Below, one piece after another: positions 25,861 through 35,309 of a DNA stretch of 64,000 nt. The translations under genes were made by a program, and so were the position numbers. The DNA is taken from positions 930,001-994,000 of the forward strand of contig NZ_CP042829.1 of NCBI RefSeq assembly GCF_008838325.1, given 5' to 3'. Source of the DNA: Tepidiforma bonchosmolovskayae. GTDB lineage: Bacteria; Chloroflexota; Dehalococcoidia; Tepidiformales; Tepidiformaceae. Below the pieces are notes generated by a model, which searched no databases, was not told where the DNA came from, and was given only the letters and a program-made list of their open reading frames with translations. Numbering within the stretch: position 1 is the first letter of the stretch; every line of letters begins with the position of its first letter.

Positions 25861-26814
25861 ATGACCGCCATCACCCATCGGACGGTTTCGACGAACGGCA
25901 TCCAGATGCACATCGCGGAGGCGGGGAGCGGGCCGCTGGTGGTGCTGTGCCACGGGTGGCCGGAGTCGTGGTATTCGTGGCGGCACCAGCTGGTTGCGCT
26001 GGCGGAGGCTGGCTACCACGCAGTGGCGCCGGACCAGCGCGGCTACGGGCAGACGACGGCGCCGCCGGAGATCGAGAAGTACACGCAGCTCCATCTCGTG
26101 GGGGACATCGTGGGGCTGCTCGATGCGCTGGGCGAGGAGACCGCGGTCATTGTGGGCCACGACTGGGGTGCGCCGGTGGCGTGGAACTCGGCGCTGCTGC
26201 GGCCGGACCGGTTCCCGGCGGTGGTGGGCATGAGCGTGCCGTATGCGCCGCGGGGAGATGTGCGCCCGACGGACGGGATGAAGGCCATCTTCGGAGACAA
26301 TTTCTTCTACATCCTGTACTTCCAGGAGCCGGGGAAGGCCGAGGCGGAGCTGGAGGCGGACGTGCGGACGACGATGCGGAAGCTGCTGTACTCGGCCTCG
26401 GGGAACTTGGTGCCGACGCCGGAGATGGCGCAGCCGCGGCCGAAAACGGCGAAGTTCCTCGACAACATGGTGGACCCGGCGGAGCTGCCTCCATGGCTGA
26501 GCGAGGCGGACCTGGAGTTCTTCGTGGGTGAATTCAGCCGGACGGGGTTCCGGGGCGGGCTGAACTGGTACCGGAACATCGACCGGAACTGGGAGCTGAT
26601 GGCGGCGTGGCGGAACGCAAAGGTGACCGTGCCGGCGCTGTTCATCACGGGGGAGCGCGACCCGGTGCGCGGGTTCGCGCCGGAGGCGAACATCCGCCAG
26701 CACGTGCCGAACCTGAAGGACCTGGTGCTGGTGCCCGGTGCGGGGCACTGGGTGCAGCAGGAGGCGCCGCAGGCGGTCAACGAGGCGCTGATCGGGTTCC
26801 TGCGGAGCCTCTGA
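25861..26814 (+). CDS. Alpha/beta hydrolase, epoxide hydrolase type
   Basis: 317 residues. The oxyanion motif HGWPESWYSW and the nucleophile elbow GHDWGAPVAW (Asp nucleophile) mark the soluble epoxide hydrolase group; the catalytic His is in GAGHWVQQEAP and the charge-relay acid probably in GERDPVRG. Tyr residues in the cap (FFYILYFQEPG) would open the ring. The enzyme turns epoxides into diols in the cytoplasm and could act on products of P450 oxidation, though they are far apart. Start ATG 25861. Confidence 0.92.
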   Translation: MTAITHRTVSTNGIQMHIAEAGSGPLVVLCHGWPESWYSWRHQLVALAEAGYHAVAPDQRGYGQTTAPPEIEKYTQLHLVGDIVGLLDALGEETAVIVGHDWGAPVAWNSALLRPDRFPAVVGMSVPYAPRGDVRPTDGMKAIFGDNFFYILYFQEPGKAEAELEADVRTTMRKLLYSASGNLVPTPEMAQPRPKTAKFLDNMVDPAELPPWLSEADLEFFVGEFSRTGFRGGLNWYRNIDRNWELMAAWRNAKVTVPALFITGERDPVRGFAPEANIRQHVPNLKDLVLVPGAGHWVQQEAPQAVNEALIGFLRSL

Positions 26815-26822
26815 CCCGGGGC

Positions 26823-27623
26823 TCAGCCGTAGCTGCGGGCGAGGCCGGCGCGGGCGTCGGCCTGGATGCCGTACTGGGGGATAGGGTAGCGGAGGCCGTT
26901 GGCGGCGAGGCGCTCCATGCCGGCGATGGCGCGGGGGAGGTATTTCGGCGGGAGGGCCATGAGGAGCTCGTCGTCGAGGACGCCGCCGTAGCGGCGCTCG
27001 GCGTAGCAGGGGATGGCGAGGCGCGGCTCGCCGGTAACGAGAGCGCGACCCCAGCTATCGGCGCAGGCGGATTCGCCGACGACGCCCCACTGGAATTTCC
27101 GGTAGCCGCTCCACTGGAGGCCGTTGATGAAGATGATGGCCTGGCCGGGGGTGAGGTAGATGAGGCAGATATCGGGCGGGTCGAGGCGGCCGGAGGTGAG
27201 GGGAGAGACGGCCATCGCGCGGTAGCGCCCGAAGGGGACGACATCCATGGCGGCCTGGTGGGCGGCGGCATCCTCGGGCGTTTCGAACCAGACGCCGGCC
27301 ATGCGGCGGCCGGAGCGCCATTCGTCGTCCTGGGGGTGGAGGCCGATGACGGCACCGCACTGGGCGCCGACGAGGTCGTCGGCGGTGATGCCGACGGTCC
27401 AGCCGAGGCGGGCGGCCTGGGCGACGATTTGGTCGGTCGTGTGGATGGCGTCCGGGCGGCGGATGCGCGGAATCTGCTCCATCTCTTCGACGGTTTCGAA
27501 GAGCTTCATGCCGATGGGGGTGGTGCGGAGGCGGAGGAGGCGGTTGAGCGCATCGACGAGCGCGTTCCAGTCGTAGCGGGCGGGCTCTTCGAGCGGGACG
27601 CTGCCGGGTTCGATGATGGACAC
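26823..27623 (-). CDS. DUF169-family protein
   Basis: 266 residues. Recognisable features are RTTPIGMKLFETVEEME near the start, a Cys in GAQCGAVIGL, the ICLIYLTPGQAIIFINGLQW strand, and SACADSWGRALVTGEPRLAIPCYAERRYGG. DUF169 proteins are widespread in anaerobes and methanogens and often sit near metal or one-carbon genes, but their function is unknown; the conserved Cys residues suggest metal or cluster binding. GTG 27623 was chosen (GGAGG six bases upstream). It is convergent with the epoxide hydrolase gene. Confidence 0.85.
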   Translation of the reverse strand: MSIIEPGSVPLEEPARYDWNALVDALNRLLRLRTTPIGMKLFETVEEMEQIPRIRRPDAIHTTDQIVAQAARLGWTVGITADDLVGAQCGAVIGLHPQDDEWRSGRRMAGVWFETPEDAAAHQAAMDVVPFGRYRAMAVSPLTSGRLDPPDICLIYLTPGQAIIFINGLQWSGYRKFQWGVVGESACADSWGRALVTGEPRLAIPCYAERRYGGVLDDELLMALPPKYLPRAIAGMERLAANGLRYPIPQYGIQADARAGLARSYG

Positions 27624-27708
27624 GGGGCACCTCCGGTGCGGGCGTGCCGGTATGGTAGCGCGGAGAGCGCGCGGCCGGGGGCCCGCGGGAGGCTGCGCGC
27701 GGCGCAGG

Positions 27709-29121
27709 TCAGTGCGCGGATGTGGGGGCTTCTGCCTGTTCGAGGGCTGCGAGGACGGCGTCGAGCGAGGTGAACTTGACGCGGGGGCGGCCCTCGCGGG
27801 CGCCGGCTTCGCGCTCGAGCCGGTCGATGCGCTGCCAGTCGGCGCAGGTGAGCCAGCGGACGCCGCGGGCGGCGAGGAGGTCTGGGATAGCGGCAGGGTC
27901 GGGCTCAGGCGGGGCGGGGAGGCGGCCGGCGGCGGCATCTTCGACGAGGCACCGGACGGTCTCGGCGGCGTCGGGCTTATTCGTGCCGATGACGCCGGTG
28001 GGGCCGCGCTTCAGCCAGCCGGCGACGTAGCAGCCGGGGAGGGGTGCGCCCGTGGCGGGGTCGATAACACGGCCGGCGCGGTTCGGAACGACGCCGAGGC
28101 GGTCATCGAAGGGGAGGCCGGGGAGGGGGAGGCCGCGGTAGCCGACGCTGCGGAAGACCAGCCCGGCGGGGATGACTTCTTCTTCGCCGGCGGGTTCGGC
28201 GGCGATGCCGCCGGAGGGGGTGGCGACGAGCCGGGTGCGGGTGCAGCGGACGGCGGCGACAGCCCCGCCCGGGCCGGGGAGGAGTTCGAGCGGGGCGATG
28301 CAGAAGCGGAGGTGGAGGGTGCGGGAGCGGGGCGGCCCGGGGCTGGCAGCGGTCTCCTGGATGAGCTGGACCTTACGGGCTAGGGTGCGGTCGGCGGAGC
28401 GCTCGACCTCGGCGGCGCTGCGGGGGTCGAGCGCGGCCTCTTCGGGGCGGATGCGGAGCGTTGCGCCTTCGAGGGTCGTGAGTTCCTTCAGCTCGGGGGT
28501 GGTGAAGGCGGCCTGGGCGGGGCCGCGGCGGCCGAGGACGTGGACCTCGCGGATGCGGCTGGCTTCGAGGGCCTCGATGGCATAGGCGGGCATGTCGGTG
28601 CGGCGGAGCTCATCGGGGGTGAGGCAGAGGATCCGGGCAACATCGATGGCGACGTTGCCCATGCCGACGATGACGGCGGCCTCCTGTTCGAGGTCGACGG
28701 CGAGGGTGCAGTAGTCGGGGTGGCCGTTGTACCAGGCGACGAAGGCGGTGGCGGGGAGTGAGCCGGGGAGGTCTTCGCCGGGGATGCCCATGCGGCGGTC
28801 GGTCTGTGCGCCGGTGGCGAAGCAGGCAGCGTGGTAGTGGCGGCGGAGGTCATCGAGGGCGAGGTCGCGGCCGTATTCGACGCTGGCGAAGAGGCGGACG
28901 CGGGGGTCGTGGAGGAGGGGTTCGAAGGCGCGGGTGACGGCCTTGATTTTCTGGTGGTCGGGGGCGACGCCGGCGCGGACGAGGCCGTAGGGGGTGAACA
29001 GCCGCTCGAAGACGTCGGCGGACACGTCGAGGCCGGGCTCGGCGAGGAGGTGTTCGAGGGTGTACATGGCGGCCGGCCCGGAGCCGATGATGGCGACGCG
29101 GAGCGGGCTGGGCCTGCTCAC
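27709..29121 (-). CDS. Ferredoxin-NADP+ reductase, adrenodoxin-reductase type (FprA-like)
   Basis: 470 residues. FAD site VAIIGSGPAAMYTLEHL at the start, PYGLVRAGVAPDH, an NADP site with VIVGMGNVAIDVARIL and HVLGRRGPAQAAFT, and the late FRSVGYRG and VAGWLKRGPTGVIGTNKPDA segments typical of FprA/adrenodoxin reductases. It would move electrons from NADPH to a ferredoxin, and is the natural candidate to supply the ferredoxin and P450s at the left of the window. Its C-terminal 60 residues form an extra domain also seen in mycobacterial FprA. The GTG start overlaps the CBS gene stop (GTGA). Confidence 0.93.
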   Translation of the reverse strand: MSRPSPLRVAIIGSGPAAMYTLEHLLAEPGLDVSADVFERLFTPYGLVRAGVAPDHQKIKAVTRAFEPLLHDPRVRLFASVEYGRDLALDDLRRHYHAACFATGAQTDRRMGIPGEDLPGSLPATAFVAWYNGHPDYCTLAVDLEQEAAVIVGMGNVAIDVARILCLTPDELRRTDMPAYAIEALEASRIREVHVLGRRGPAQAAFTTPELKELTTLEGATLRIRPEEAALDPRSAAEVERSADRTLARKVQLIQETAASPGPPRSRTLHLRFCIAPLELLPGPGGAVAAVRCTRTRLVATPSGGIAAEPAGEEEVIPAGLVFRSVGYRGLPLPGLPFDDRLGVVPNRAGRVIDPATGAPLPGCYVAGWLKRGPTGVIGTNKPDAAETVRCLVEDAAAGRLPAPPEPDPAAIPDLLAARGVRWLTCADWQRIDRLEREAGAREGRPRVKFTSLDAVLAALEQAEAPTSAH

Positions 29122-29570
29122 CGGCCGACCCCGAACTGTTCGATTTCGGCTTCGAGGCGGAATTCGAGGGTTTCGACGCGGCCGGCGAGGCTCTGGAGGA
29201 GCGCCTGGGCGAGGTCGCCGGTGGTGACGAGGCCGACGAGCTGGCCGCCGTCGACGACGGGCAGGTGGCGGAAGTGGCCGGAGGTCATGACGGCGAGGAC
29301 GGTCTCGAGGTCGTCGTCGAGGGTGCCGCAGATGACGTCGCGGGTCATAACGTCGGCGACGGGGAGGTCGAGGACGGGGCCGCCGGCGGCGAGGGCGCGG
29401 ATGATGTCGCGCTCGGAGATGATGCCGGCGACGGCGCCGGCGCCATCGAGGACGACGAGGGCGCCGATGTTGCGGGCGGCCAGTTCAGTGACGGCTTCGG
29501 CGATGGGGGCGGAGGCGGCGATGGTGGCGACGTGGGCTCCGCGTGTGGCGAGGACGGCGGCGAGCTTCAT
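29118..29570 (-). CDS. Two-CBS-domain protein
   Basis: 150 residues made of a CBS pair (VTELAARNIGALVVLDGAG..GIISERDIIRAL and LAVMTSGHFRHLPVVDGGQ..GLVTTGDLAQAL). Such Bateman modules bind AMP, ATP or NAD(P) and sense energy state. No other domain is present. ATG 29570 has GGAG six bases upstream. It is coupled by a GTGA overlap to the ferredoxin-NADP reductase gene, hinting that it tunes electron supply. A GGGGA..TCCCC repeat lies in its upstream region. Confidence 0.92.
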   Translation of the reverse strand: MKLAAVLATRGAHVATIAASAPIAEAVTELAARNIGALVVLDGAGAVAGIISERDIIRALAAGGPVLDLPVADVMTRDVICGTLDDDLETVLAVMTSGHFRHLPVVDGGQLVGLVTTGDLAQALLQSLAGRVETLEFRLEAEIEQFGVGR

Positions 29571-29637
29571 CGGGCGCTCCGGGGGTGGTGTGCCGCTCGG
29601 CGACAAGCGAACCACGTTTCGTGATGGACGGGCAATC

Positions 29638-29649
29638 GGGGAACTCCCC
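29638..29649. promoter_or_regulatory. Short palindrome upstream of the CBS gene
   Basis: GGGGA-AC-TCCCC, about 70 bases before the CBS start, similar in core to the repeats at 24206 and 53308. Function is a guess. Confidence 0.3.
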
Positions 29650-29810
29650 ACCGGCGGGAGGGTAGCACGCGGAACGCGGCGGGGCAGGGGCCGGAGGGCC
29701 CGGGGGAGGGGACCGGAGGGCCGCCAGTGGCCGTCACCAGGCGGGGAGGACGCCGGGGGCAGCGGGCACGAGGGCGGGCGCTGTCAGCGCCGGGACGATG
29801 GCGTGAGGGT

Positions 29811-30599
29811 TCATCGCAGCGCCTCCCGGGCGACGGCGAGGAGGTCATCGACGTGGATATCCGTGCCCCGGACAGCGACCTGGAGGCTCCGCCGTTCGTC
29901 CCAAACGACGACGGCGCTTTCGCCGAATTCGTCGCGGAGGATGGCGCGGCCGAGTGCGGCCGGGAGTCCGTTTACGGTGGCCGGCTCCCAGCGCTCCGCG
30001 GCGACCTGGGAGGCAAAACCGGGAGCGGCGACGAGCTGCTTGAGGATGACGACCTGGCCGCCGTGCTCGACCTCGAACCAGCTTTTGCCCGCCGCCATCT
30101 CGGCCCGGGCGTTCGGTGCAGGAAGAATTTCGATCGTGACTTCCGAGGAGACGATCGTGCCGCCGCACCGGACCGCGCGGGCGTGCGCGGGAACGCCTTT
30201 GACGGGGTATCGTTCAGGGAGCGCGAGCGGCGTCCCGGCGGCCTCCCCTGGGTCAACCCACTGGGCCTGCCCGTGAGCGCACCATTCGCCGAGGTCCGGG
30301 TACGCGGTCGGCCCTACCCTGATGCCGTTGATGACCTGGTCGTACCTGGGGAGCGCCCTGTCGGCCTCGATGTAGGGCATGCCCCAGCCGGGCCTGCTCG
30401 TATCGATGGCGTCGGCGGGCCGGGGCGTTGGGAGCGGCGTGGCGTCGGCCGGGCCTGAGGGCGCTGCAGGGGGCGACGCCACGACGGCCTCGTCCGACCC
30501 GGAGAAGGCACGACCAGCCGCGAAGCCGCCGACGGCGACCGCGGCTGCGAGGGCGGCCCCGAGGGCGGCCTGCTTCGGGCTGAAATGTGTTCGCAGCAT
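29811..30599 (-). CDS. Membrane-anchored or secreted protein of unknown function
   Basis: 262 residues. One N-terminal hydrophobic segment (AALGAALAAAVAVGGFAAG) without a lipobox, then a Pro/Ala/Thr-rich linker (about 40-62), then a globular domain with three Trp residues and two well-spaced Cys (GEWCAHGQ and AVRCGGT) that could pair outside the cell. The final third is beta/alpha (ESAVVVWDERRSLQVAVRG). No family recognised. ATG 30599 begins a single-gene unit that diverges from the amidase; the 159 bases between its end and the CBS start hold no gene I can support. Confidence 0.7.
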   Translation of the reverse strand: MLRTHFSPKQAALGAALAAAVAVGGFAAGRAFSGSDEAVVASPPAAPSGPADATPLPTPRPADAIDTSRPGWGMPYIEADRALPRYDQVINGIRVGPTAYPDLGEWCAHGQAQWVDPGEAAGTPLALPERYPVKGVPAHARAVRCGGTIVSSEVTIEILPAPNARAEMAAGKSWFEVEHGGQVVILKQLVAAPGFASQVAAERWEPATVNGLPAALGRAILRDEFGESAVVVWDERRSLQVAVRGTDIHVDDLLAVAREALR

Positions 30600-30849
30600 G
30601 GGGCTCGTCCGTCTCCTGCTTCACCGCCTGGCTCCTGCGCCAGCCCATGCTAGCAGCTCACGAAGGCACCGCTCGGCTGAGAAACATTTTCAGTTGCGCG
30701 TAAGGCCCATCGATTTGACGCGGAGCCCGGTCCCGAGGCCGCGCAGGCGACAGCCCTGGCCGGCTTCCCCGGCCGGCGGGCGGGCGCCAGCAGGCGGGCC
30801 GGGGGGCTACACTACGGCGGGCACCGACCGGGACACGAAGGAGGGAACG
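30600..30849. other. Divergent intergenic region with amidase promoter
   Basis: 250 bases between two divergent genes. TACACT at 30808-30813 is a likely -10 for the amidase, about 36 bases before its start. A short GC hairpin lies near 30758-30776. I see no small ORF or RNA. Confidence 0.4.
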
Positions 30850-32253
30850 ATGACGGAGCGCTGGATGCCGGCATGGGAGATCGCAGAGCGGGTGCGCGCA
30901 GGGGAGCTGCGGGCGCGGGAGGTGACGGAGCGGGCGCTGGCTCGGATCGCCGAACTCAATCCGGCTCTGAACGCCTTTATCCAGGTCGATGCAGAGGGTG
31001 CGCTGCGGCAGGCGGAGGCGATCGATGCCCGGGTGGCTGCGGGCGAGGACCCGGGGCCGCTGGCAGGGGTGCCGCTGGGGGTGAAGGACCTGGAGCCGGC
31101 GAGGGGGCTGCTGTTCACGCTCGGCTCGCGGGCCTTCGCGGGGCAGGTGGCGGAGGAGGATTCGGTGCAGGTGGCCCGGCTGCGGGCTGCCGGGGCGGTG
31201 ATCATTGGCAAGACGAACACGCCGGAGTTCGGCTACAAGGGGTTCACGGAGAACCGGCTGTGGGGGCCGACGCGGAACCCGTGGAACCCGGCGAAGACGC
31301 CGGGCGGTTCGAGCGGCGGTTCGAGCGCGGCCGTGGCGGCGGGGATGGTGCCGCTGGCGACAGCCGGCGACGGGGGCGGGTCGATCCGCATCCCGGCGGC
31401 GATGACGGGGTGCTACGGCATCAAGCCGACGGCGCACCGGATTCCGCGGGCGGGCGAGCATGCGCCGACGTGGGGGTACTTTTCGACGCTGGGCCCGATG
31501 TCGCGGACGGTGCGGGACGCCGCGCGGTACCTCGATGTCGCGTCGGGTCCGCACCCGGACGACCCGGAGGTTCTCGACGGGCCGACAGGGTTCGAGGCGG
31601 CCGTGCTCGGCCCGGCGCCCCGGCTGCGGCGGGTGGCGTGGAGCGCGGACCTCGGCTACGCGGCGGTCGACCCGGAGGTGGCGCGGGTGGCCCGGGCCGC
31701 AGCGGAGCGGCTGGCGGCAGCCGTGGGGGCGGAGCTGGAGGAGGCGCACCCCGGGTTCGGCGACACGATGGAGGCGTGGATGACGATTGCGGCGGCGGGG
31801 GACACGCGCCTCGTGGACGACATGCCAGAGGAGCAGCGGGCGAAGCTGGAGCCGGGGTTCCTGCGGTTCGCGGAGGTGGGCCGGAAGTATACGGCGGTGG
31901 ATGTGGCGCGGGCGCTGGAGGAGCGGCACCAGGTGAACCGGAAGATGACGCGGTTTTTCGAACGGTATGACCTGCTTCTGACGCCGACGACGGCAGCGAC
32001 GGCGTTCGCGGCGGAGGGGCCGCCGCCATCGGAGATCGGGGGGAAGCAGGTGGGGCCGGCAGGGTTCATCCCGTTCACGTATCCGTTCAACTTTCTCGGG
32101 CTGCCGGCGGCCTCGCTGCCGGCCGGGCTGGCGCCCGACGGGCTGCCGGTCGGGCTGCAGGCAGTGGCGCCGCGCTTCGCTGACGCGCTCCTGCTGCGGG
32201 TGAGCGCGGCCTACGAGCTGGCGAGCCCCTGGCGGTACCCGGGCCAGGATTGA
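30850..32253 (+). CDS. Amidase-signature family hydrolase
   Basis: 467 residues. The Ser-cisSer-Lys triad is visible: Lys in GVPLGVKDL, cis-Ser in the Gly/Ser-rich [15 protein letters not shown], and the nucleophile Ser in [13 protein letters not shown]. Family members cleave amides or act as GatA; this one has no gatB/gatC neighbours and lacks the usual GatA context, so it is probably a stand-alone amidase acting on aryl, acyl or peptide amides. ATG 30850 has GGAGGG five bases upstream. Confidence 0.9.
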   Translation: MTERWMPAWEIAERVRAGELRAREVTERALARIAELNPALNAFIQVDAEGALRQAEAIDARVAAGEDPGPLAGVPLGVKDLEPARGLLFTLGSRAFAGQVAEEDSVQVARLRAAGAVIIGKTNTPEFGYKGFTENRLWGPTRNPWNPAKTPGGSSGGSSAAVAAGMVPLATAGDGGGSIRIPAAMTGCYGIKPTAHRIPRAGEHAPTWGYFSTLGPMSRTVRDAARYLDVASGPHPDDPEVLDGPTGFEAAVLGPAPRLRRVAWSADLGYAAVDPEVARVARAAAERLAAAVGAELEEAHPGFGDTMEAWMTIAAAGDTRLVDDMPEEQRAKLEPGFLRFAEVGRKYTAVDVARALEERHQVNRKMTRFFERYDLLLTPTTAATAFAAEGPPPSEIGGKQVGPAGFIPFTYPFNFLGLPAASLPAGLAPDGLPVGLQAVAPRFADALLLRVSAAYELASPWRYPGQD

Positions 32254-32361
32254 CGGAGGAGCGCGGTCAAACGGCCCCGGAAGGCTGGCTCACTCGGCCT
32301 GCCATCCGTTCACGGGAGGCTGGCATGCTGAGGGCGACGCATCACAGGAGGTGAACCCGAG

Positions 32362-33111
32362 ATGGGACGACTCGACGGCAAGGTGGCGATCGTGACGGGC
32401 GCGGGCTCCGGCATCGGGAAGGCGGCGGCGAAGCTGTTCGCGGCCGAAGGGGCGAAGGTCGTGTGCGCGGACGTGACCGGCGCGGAGGCGGCCACCGCGA
32501 TGGAGATTGGGCCGGCCCAGGCGGCGGCGATGACGGTCGACGTCTCGAAGGCGGCCGACGTCAGGGAGATGATGGAACGGACGAAGGCGCTTTACGGGCG
32601 GCTGGACGTTCTGTTCAACAACGCCGGCATCGAAGGGAAGCAGGCGCTCACCCCGGACTACGAGGAGGAGGAGTTCGACCGTGTGCTGGCGGTGAATGCG
32701 AAGGGCGTCTTCCTCGGGATGAAGTACGGCATTCCGCTGATGCTGGAGACCGGCGGCGGGTCGATCATCAACACGGCGTCGGTCGCGGGGCTGGTCGGGT
32801 TCCCGAATATCATCGGGTATACCGCCTCGAAGGGTGCGGTTATCCAGATGACGAAGACGGCGGCGCTGGAGTTCGCGGCGCAGGGGATCCGGGTGAACGC
32901 GATCTGCCCGGGCGTTATCCGGACGCCGATGATCGAGCGGTTCACGTCGGGTGCGCCGGAGGCTGAGCAGCAGCTGACGATGACCGAGCCGGTGGGCCGG
33001 CTGGGGACGCCGGAGGAGGTGGCGGCGCTGGCGCTCTTCCTGGCGAGCGACGAGTCGTCGTTCGTGACCGGCGCTGCGCTGCCGGTCGACGGCGGGTTCC
33101 TCGCGCGGTAG
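32362..33111 (+). CDS. Short-chain dehydrogenase/reductase
   Basis: 249 residues, classical SDR: cofactor loop TGAGSGIG, NNAG in FNNAGIEGK, catalytic Ser in INTASVAG, Tyr and Lys in YTASKGA, and PG motif CPGVIRTPM. An acidic residue after the second strand (CADVTG) suggests NAD(H). The substrate is an alcohol or ketone; the sequence is near the glucose-DH/FabG-like group. AGGAGG lies upstream of the ATG. Confidence 0.92.
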   Translation: MGRLDGKVAIVTGAGSGIGKAAAKLFAAEGAKVVCADVTGAEAATAMEIGPAQAAAMTVDVSKAADVREMMERTKALYGRLDVLFNNAGIEGKQALTPDYEEEEFDRVLAVNAKGVFLGMKYGIPLMLETGGGSIINTASVAGLVGFPNIIGYTASKGAVIQMTKTAALEFAAQGIRVNAICPGVIRTPMIERFTSGAPEAEQQLTMTEPVGRLGTPEEVAALALFLASDESSFVTGAALPVDGGFLAR

Positions 33112-33173
33112 GCGGTTCGGCCGGGGGAGGTTCGCGCGCCGGCCTGCCGCCGGGGCCTTAGCACTCGTTTTGG

Positions 33174-33179
33174 TACACT
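33174..33179 (+). promoter_or_regulatory. -10 element of dnaJ, near-leaderless layout
   Basis: TACACT ends eight bases before ATG 33188, without a Shine-Dalgarno. Confidence 0.5.
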
Positions 33180-33187
33180 GCTAAGCG

Positions 33188-34321
33188 ATGGCGACGGGTC
33201 AGCGCGACTACTACGAGGTGCTCGGCGTGCCGCGGACCGCGGACCAGGCCGAGATCAAGCGGGCTTTCCGGAAGCTGGCGATGGAGTACCACCCGGACCG
33301 GAACCCCGCGCCGGATGCTGCCGAGAAGTTCAAGGAGATCAACCGGGCGTACGAGGTGCTCGGCGACGAGCAGAAGCGGGCGATGTACGACCGCTTCGGG
33401 CACGCCGGGGTGGAGGGCGCGGGCGCCGGCGCCTCCGGGTTCGACGGCTTCGCACACTTCGAGGGGTTCGGGGACATCTTCGATGCGTTCTTCGGCGGGG
33501 CGGCGCGGCGCGGGCGGCGGCGCGGCCCGCAGCGGGGGAGCGACCTGCGGTACAACCTGCGGCTGACCTTCGAAGAGGCGGTCTTCGGCTGCGAGAAGGA
33601 GATCGAGTACCAGCGGCTGGAGCGGTGCAGCGTCTGCGGGGGCAGCGGTTCGGAGCCGGGGAGCGCGCCGGCGGTCTGCCCGGAGTGCAACGGGATGGGG
33701 GAGATCCGGCGGGCGCAGCAGAGCTTCTTCGGGCAGTTCGTAAACGTGATGACCTGTCCGCGCTGCCAGGGCGAGGGCCGGGTGATCACGAACCCGTGCG
33801 CGGCCTGCCGCGGGAGCGGGCGGGTGCGGGAGACGCGGCGGATTGTGGTGAAGGTGCCGGCCGGCGTCGACGATGGAGCGCAGATCCGGCTCTCGGGCGA
33901 AGGGGAGGCCGGCCCGCGGGGCGGCGAGCCGGGCAACCTGTACGTGGTGCTGAGCGTGGCGCCGCACGAGCGGTTCCACCGGGTGGAGGACCACATCGTG
34001 CTGGAGCTGCCGGTGAACATCGCGCAGGCGGCGCTGGGCGCGGAGGTGACCATTCCGACGCTGGACGGCGAGATGCAGCTCGAGATCCCGGCCGGCACGC
34101 AGAGCGGCGAGGAGTTCGTCATCCGCGGGAAGGGCGTGCCGCACCTCCGGGGAACGGGCCGGGGCGACATGATTGTGAGGGTGACAGTAGTGGTGCCGGA
34201 GGAGCTGACCGACCAGCAGCGGAAGCTGCTGGAGCAGCTCGCGGAGACGATGGGGACGCCGACGCTGCCGAAGCGGCACAAGGGGTTCTTCGAGCGGCTG
34301 CGCGACGCGATGGCGGGCTGA
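33188..34321 (+). CDS. dnaJ: Chaperone DnaJ
   Basis: 377 residues, full-length type I J-protein: J domain with HPD (EYHPDRNP), Gly/Phe-rich region about 78-115, four CxxCxGxG zinc repeats ([32 protein letters not shown]) and the C-terminal client domains. It stimulates DnaK and binds unfolded proteins. No dnaK or grpE is adjacent; prmA follows after four bases, a pairing common in many bacteria. Its -10 is eight bases before the ATG, so it probably lacks a leader and a HrcA-type CIRCE element; I see none. Confidence 0.97.
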   Translation: MATGQRDYYEVLGVPRTADQAEIKRAFRKLAMEYHPDRNPAPDAAEKFKEINRAYEVLGDEQKRAMYDRFGHAGVEGAGAGASGFDGFAHFEGFGDIFDAFFGGAARRGRRRGPQRGSDLRYNLRLTFEEAVFGCEKEIEYQRLERCSVCGGSGSEPGSAPAVCPECNGMGEIRRAQQSFFGQFVNVMTCPRCQGEGRVITNPCAACRGSGRVRETRRIVVKVPAGVDDGAQIRLSGEGEAGPRGGEPGNLYVVLSVAPHERFHRVEDHIVLELPVNIAQAALGAEVTIPTLDGEMQLEIPAGTQSGEEFVIRGKGVPHLRGTGRGDMIVRVTVVVPEELTDQQRKLLEQLAETMGTPTLPKRHKGFFERLRDAMAG

Positions 34322-34324
34322 GCG

Positions 34325-35224
34325 GTGACGCATCTCTGGTTCGAGATCACGGCGAAGACGCCGCCGGCGCTCGTGGAGCCGGTGGCGGAGATCGTCCGGG
34401 GGGTGGCCCCCGGCGGGGTGAGCATCGAGGAGCCGGTGGAGATCCTCGGGCCGGAGCAGGGGTTCCGGGTGCGCGGCGGCGAGCCGGTGCTCATCCGGTG
34501 CTACCTGCCGTCGTCGGAGCTCGGGGCGATGCTGGTGGAGGAGCTGCGGCGGGCGATGGAGGCGTACCCGGCGGTGGAGCTGAGCGCGCGCCCGATCTAC
34601 GAGCAGGACTGGGCGGTCTCGTGGCGGGAGTTCTTTGGGGTGGTGGAGACGGGCGGCCGGGTGGTGGTGGTGCCCTCGTGGGTGGAGCACGAACCGGCGC
34701 CGGGGCAGCTCGTCATCCGGCTCGACCCGGGGCAGGCGTTCGGAACCGGCCACCACGAGACGACGCGGCTCTGCCTGGGGTTCCTCGACGGGCTGGTTGC
34801 GCCCGGGGCGCGGGTGCTCGACGTGGGCACCGGCTCAGGCATCCTCGCGATTGCGGCGGTGCTGCTCGGGGCGGCGCACGTGGACGCGGTCGACATCGAC
34901 CCCGTGGCCGCGGAGGTAGCGGAGCAGAACTGCGCGGCGAACGGAGTGTCCGGGCAGGTGCGGGTGCGCGCAGGGCGGCTGGAGCCCGGCGACATCGGCG
35001 AGCCGTACGACCTCGTGGTGTCGAACATCAGCCCCGACGCGAACATCGGGCTGGTGCCCGTGTTCGAGCGGGCGGTGCGCCCGGGCGGGGACCTGCTGCT
35101 CTCGGGGGTGCTGGAGCAGGATGTTGCGCGGGTGACGGCCGCGTGCGCGGCGGCGGGGTTCGTCCACCGGGAGACGCGGCTGGAGCGGGACTGGGCGGCC
35201 ATCCACCTCCGGCGGGAGGGCTGA
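34325..35224 (+). CDS. prmA: Ribosomal protein L11 methyltransferase
   Basis: 299 residues. SAM-dependent enzyme that trimethylates L11. The N-terminal substrate domain is followed by DWAVSWREFF, the SAM motif LDVGTGSGILAIAA and DLVVSNI (NPPY-like post-I motif). The GTG start at 34325 comes right after the dnaJ stop, so the two are co-transcribed. Confidence 0.94.
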   Translation: MTHLWFEITAKTPPALVEPVAEIVRGVAPGGVSIEEPVEILGPEQGFRVRGGEPVLIRCYLPSSELGAMLVEELRRAMEAYPAVELSARPIYEQDWAVSWREFFGVVETGGRVVVVPSWVEHEPAPGQLVIRLDPGQAFGTGHHETTRLCLGFLDGLVAPGARVLDVGTGSGILAIAAVLLGAAHVDAVDIDPVAAEVAEQNCAANGVSGQVRVRAGRLEPGDIGEPYDLVVSNISPDANIGLVPVFERAVRPGGDLLLSGVLEQDVARVTAACAAAGFVHRETRLERDWAAIHLRREG

Positions 35225-35309
35225 GCCGGGTGGACAGCGGCGCAGGCGGGGCGCAGGATCGCGGCGCGATGACGGCCGGGACCGGGTGCAGCAGATGGAG
35301 GCAGGGGCG

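Noticed and set aside
29567..29848. Possible small Arg/Pro-rich gene upstream of the CBS gene
   Set aside because: No ribosome site, low complexity, and codon pattern unlike real - strand genes here.
30379..30849. A 157-codon N-terminal extension of the amidase
   Set aside because: It runs through the divergent promoter region and antisense to the neighbouring gene; ATG 30850 has a strong ribosome site and matches family length.
35286..35309. Earlier starts (GTG 35286, ATG 35295) for the ICL/PEPM enzyme
   Set aside because: GGAGG lies inside this stretch at the right distance for GTG 35310, so the extra residues are probably leader.
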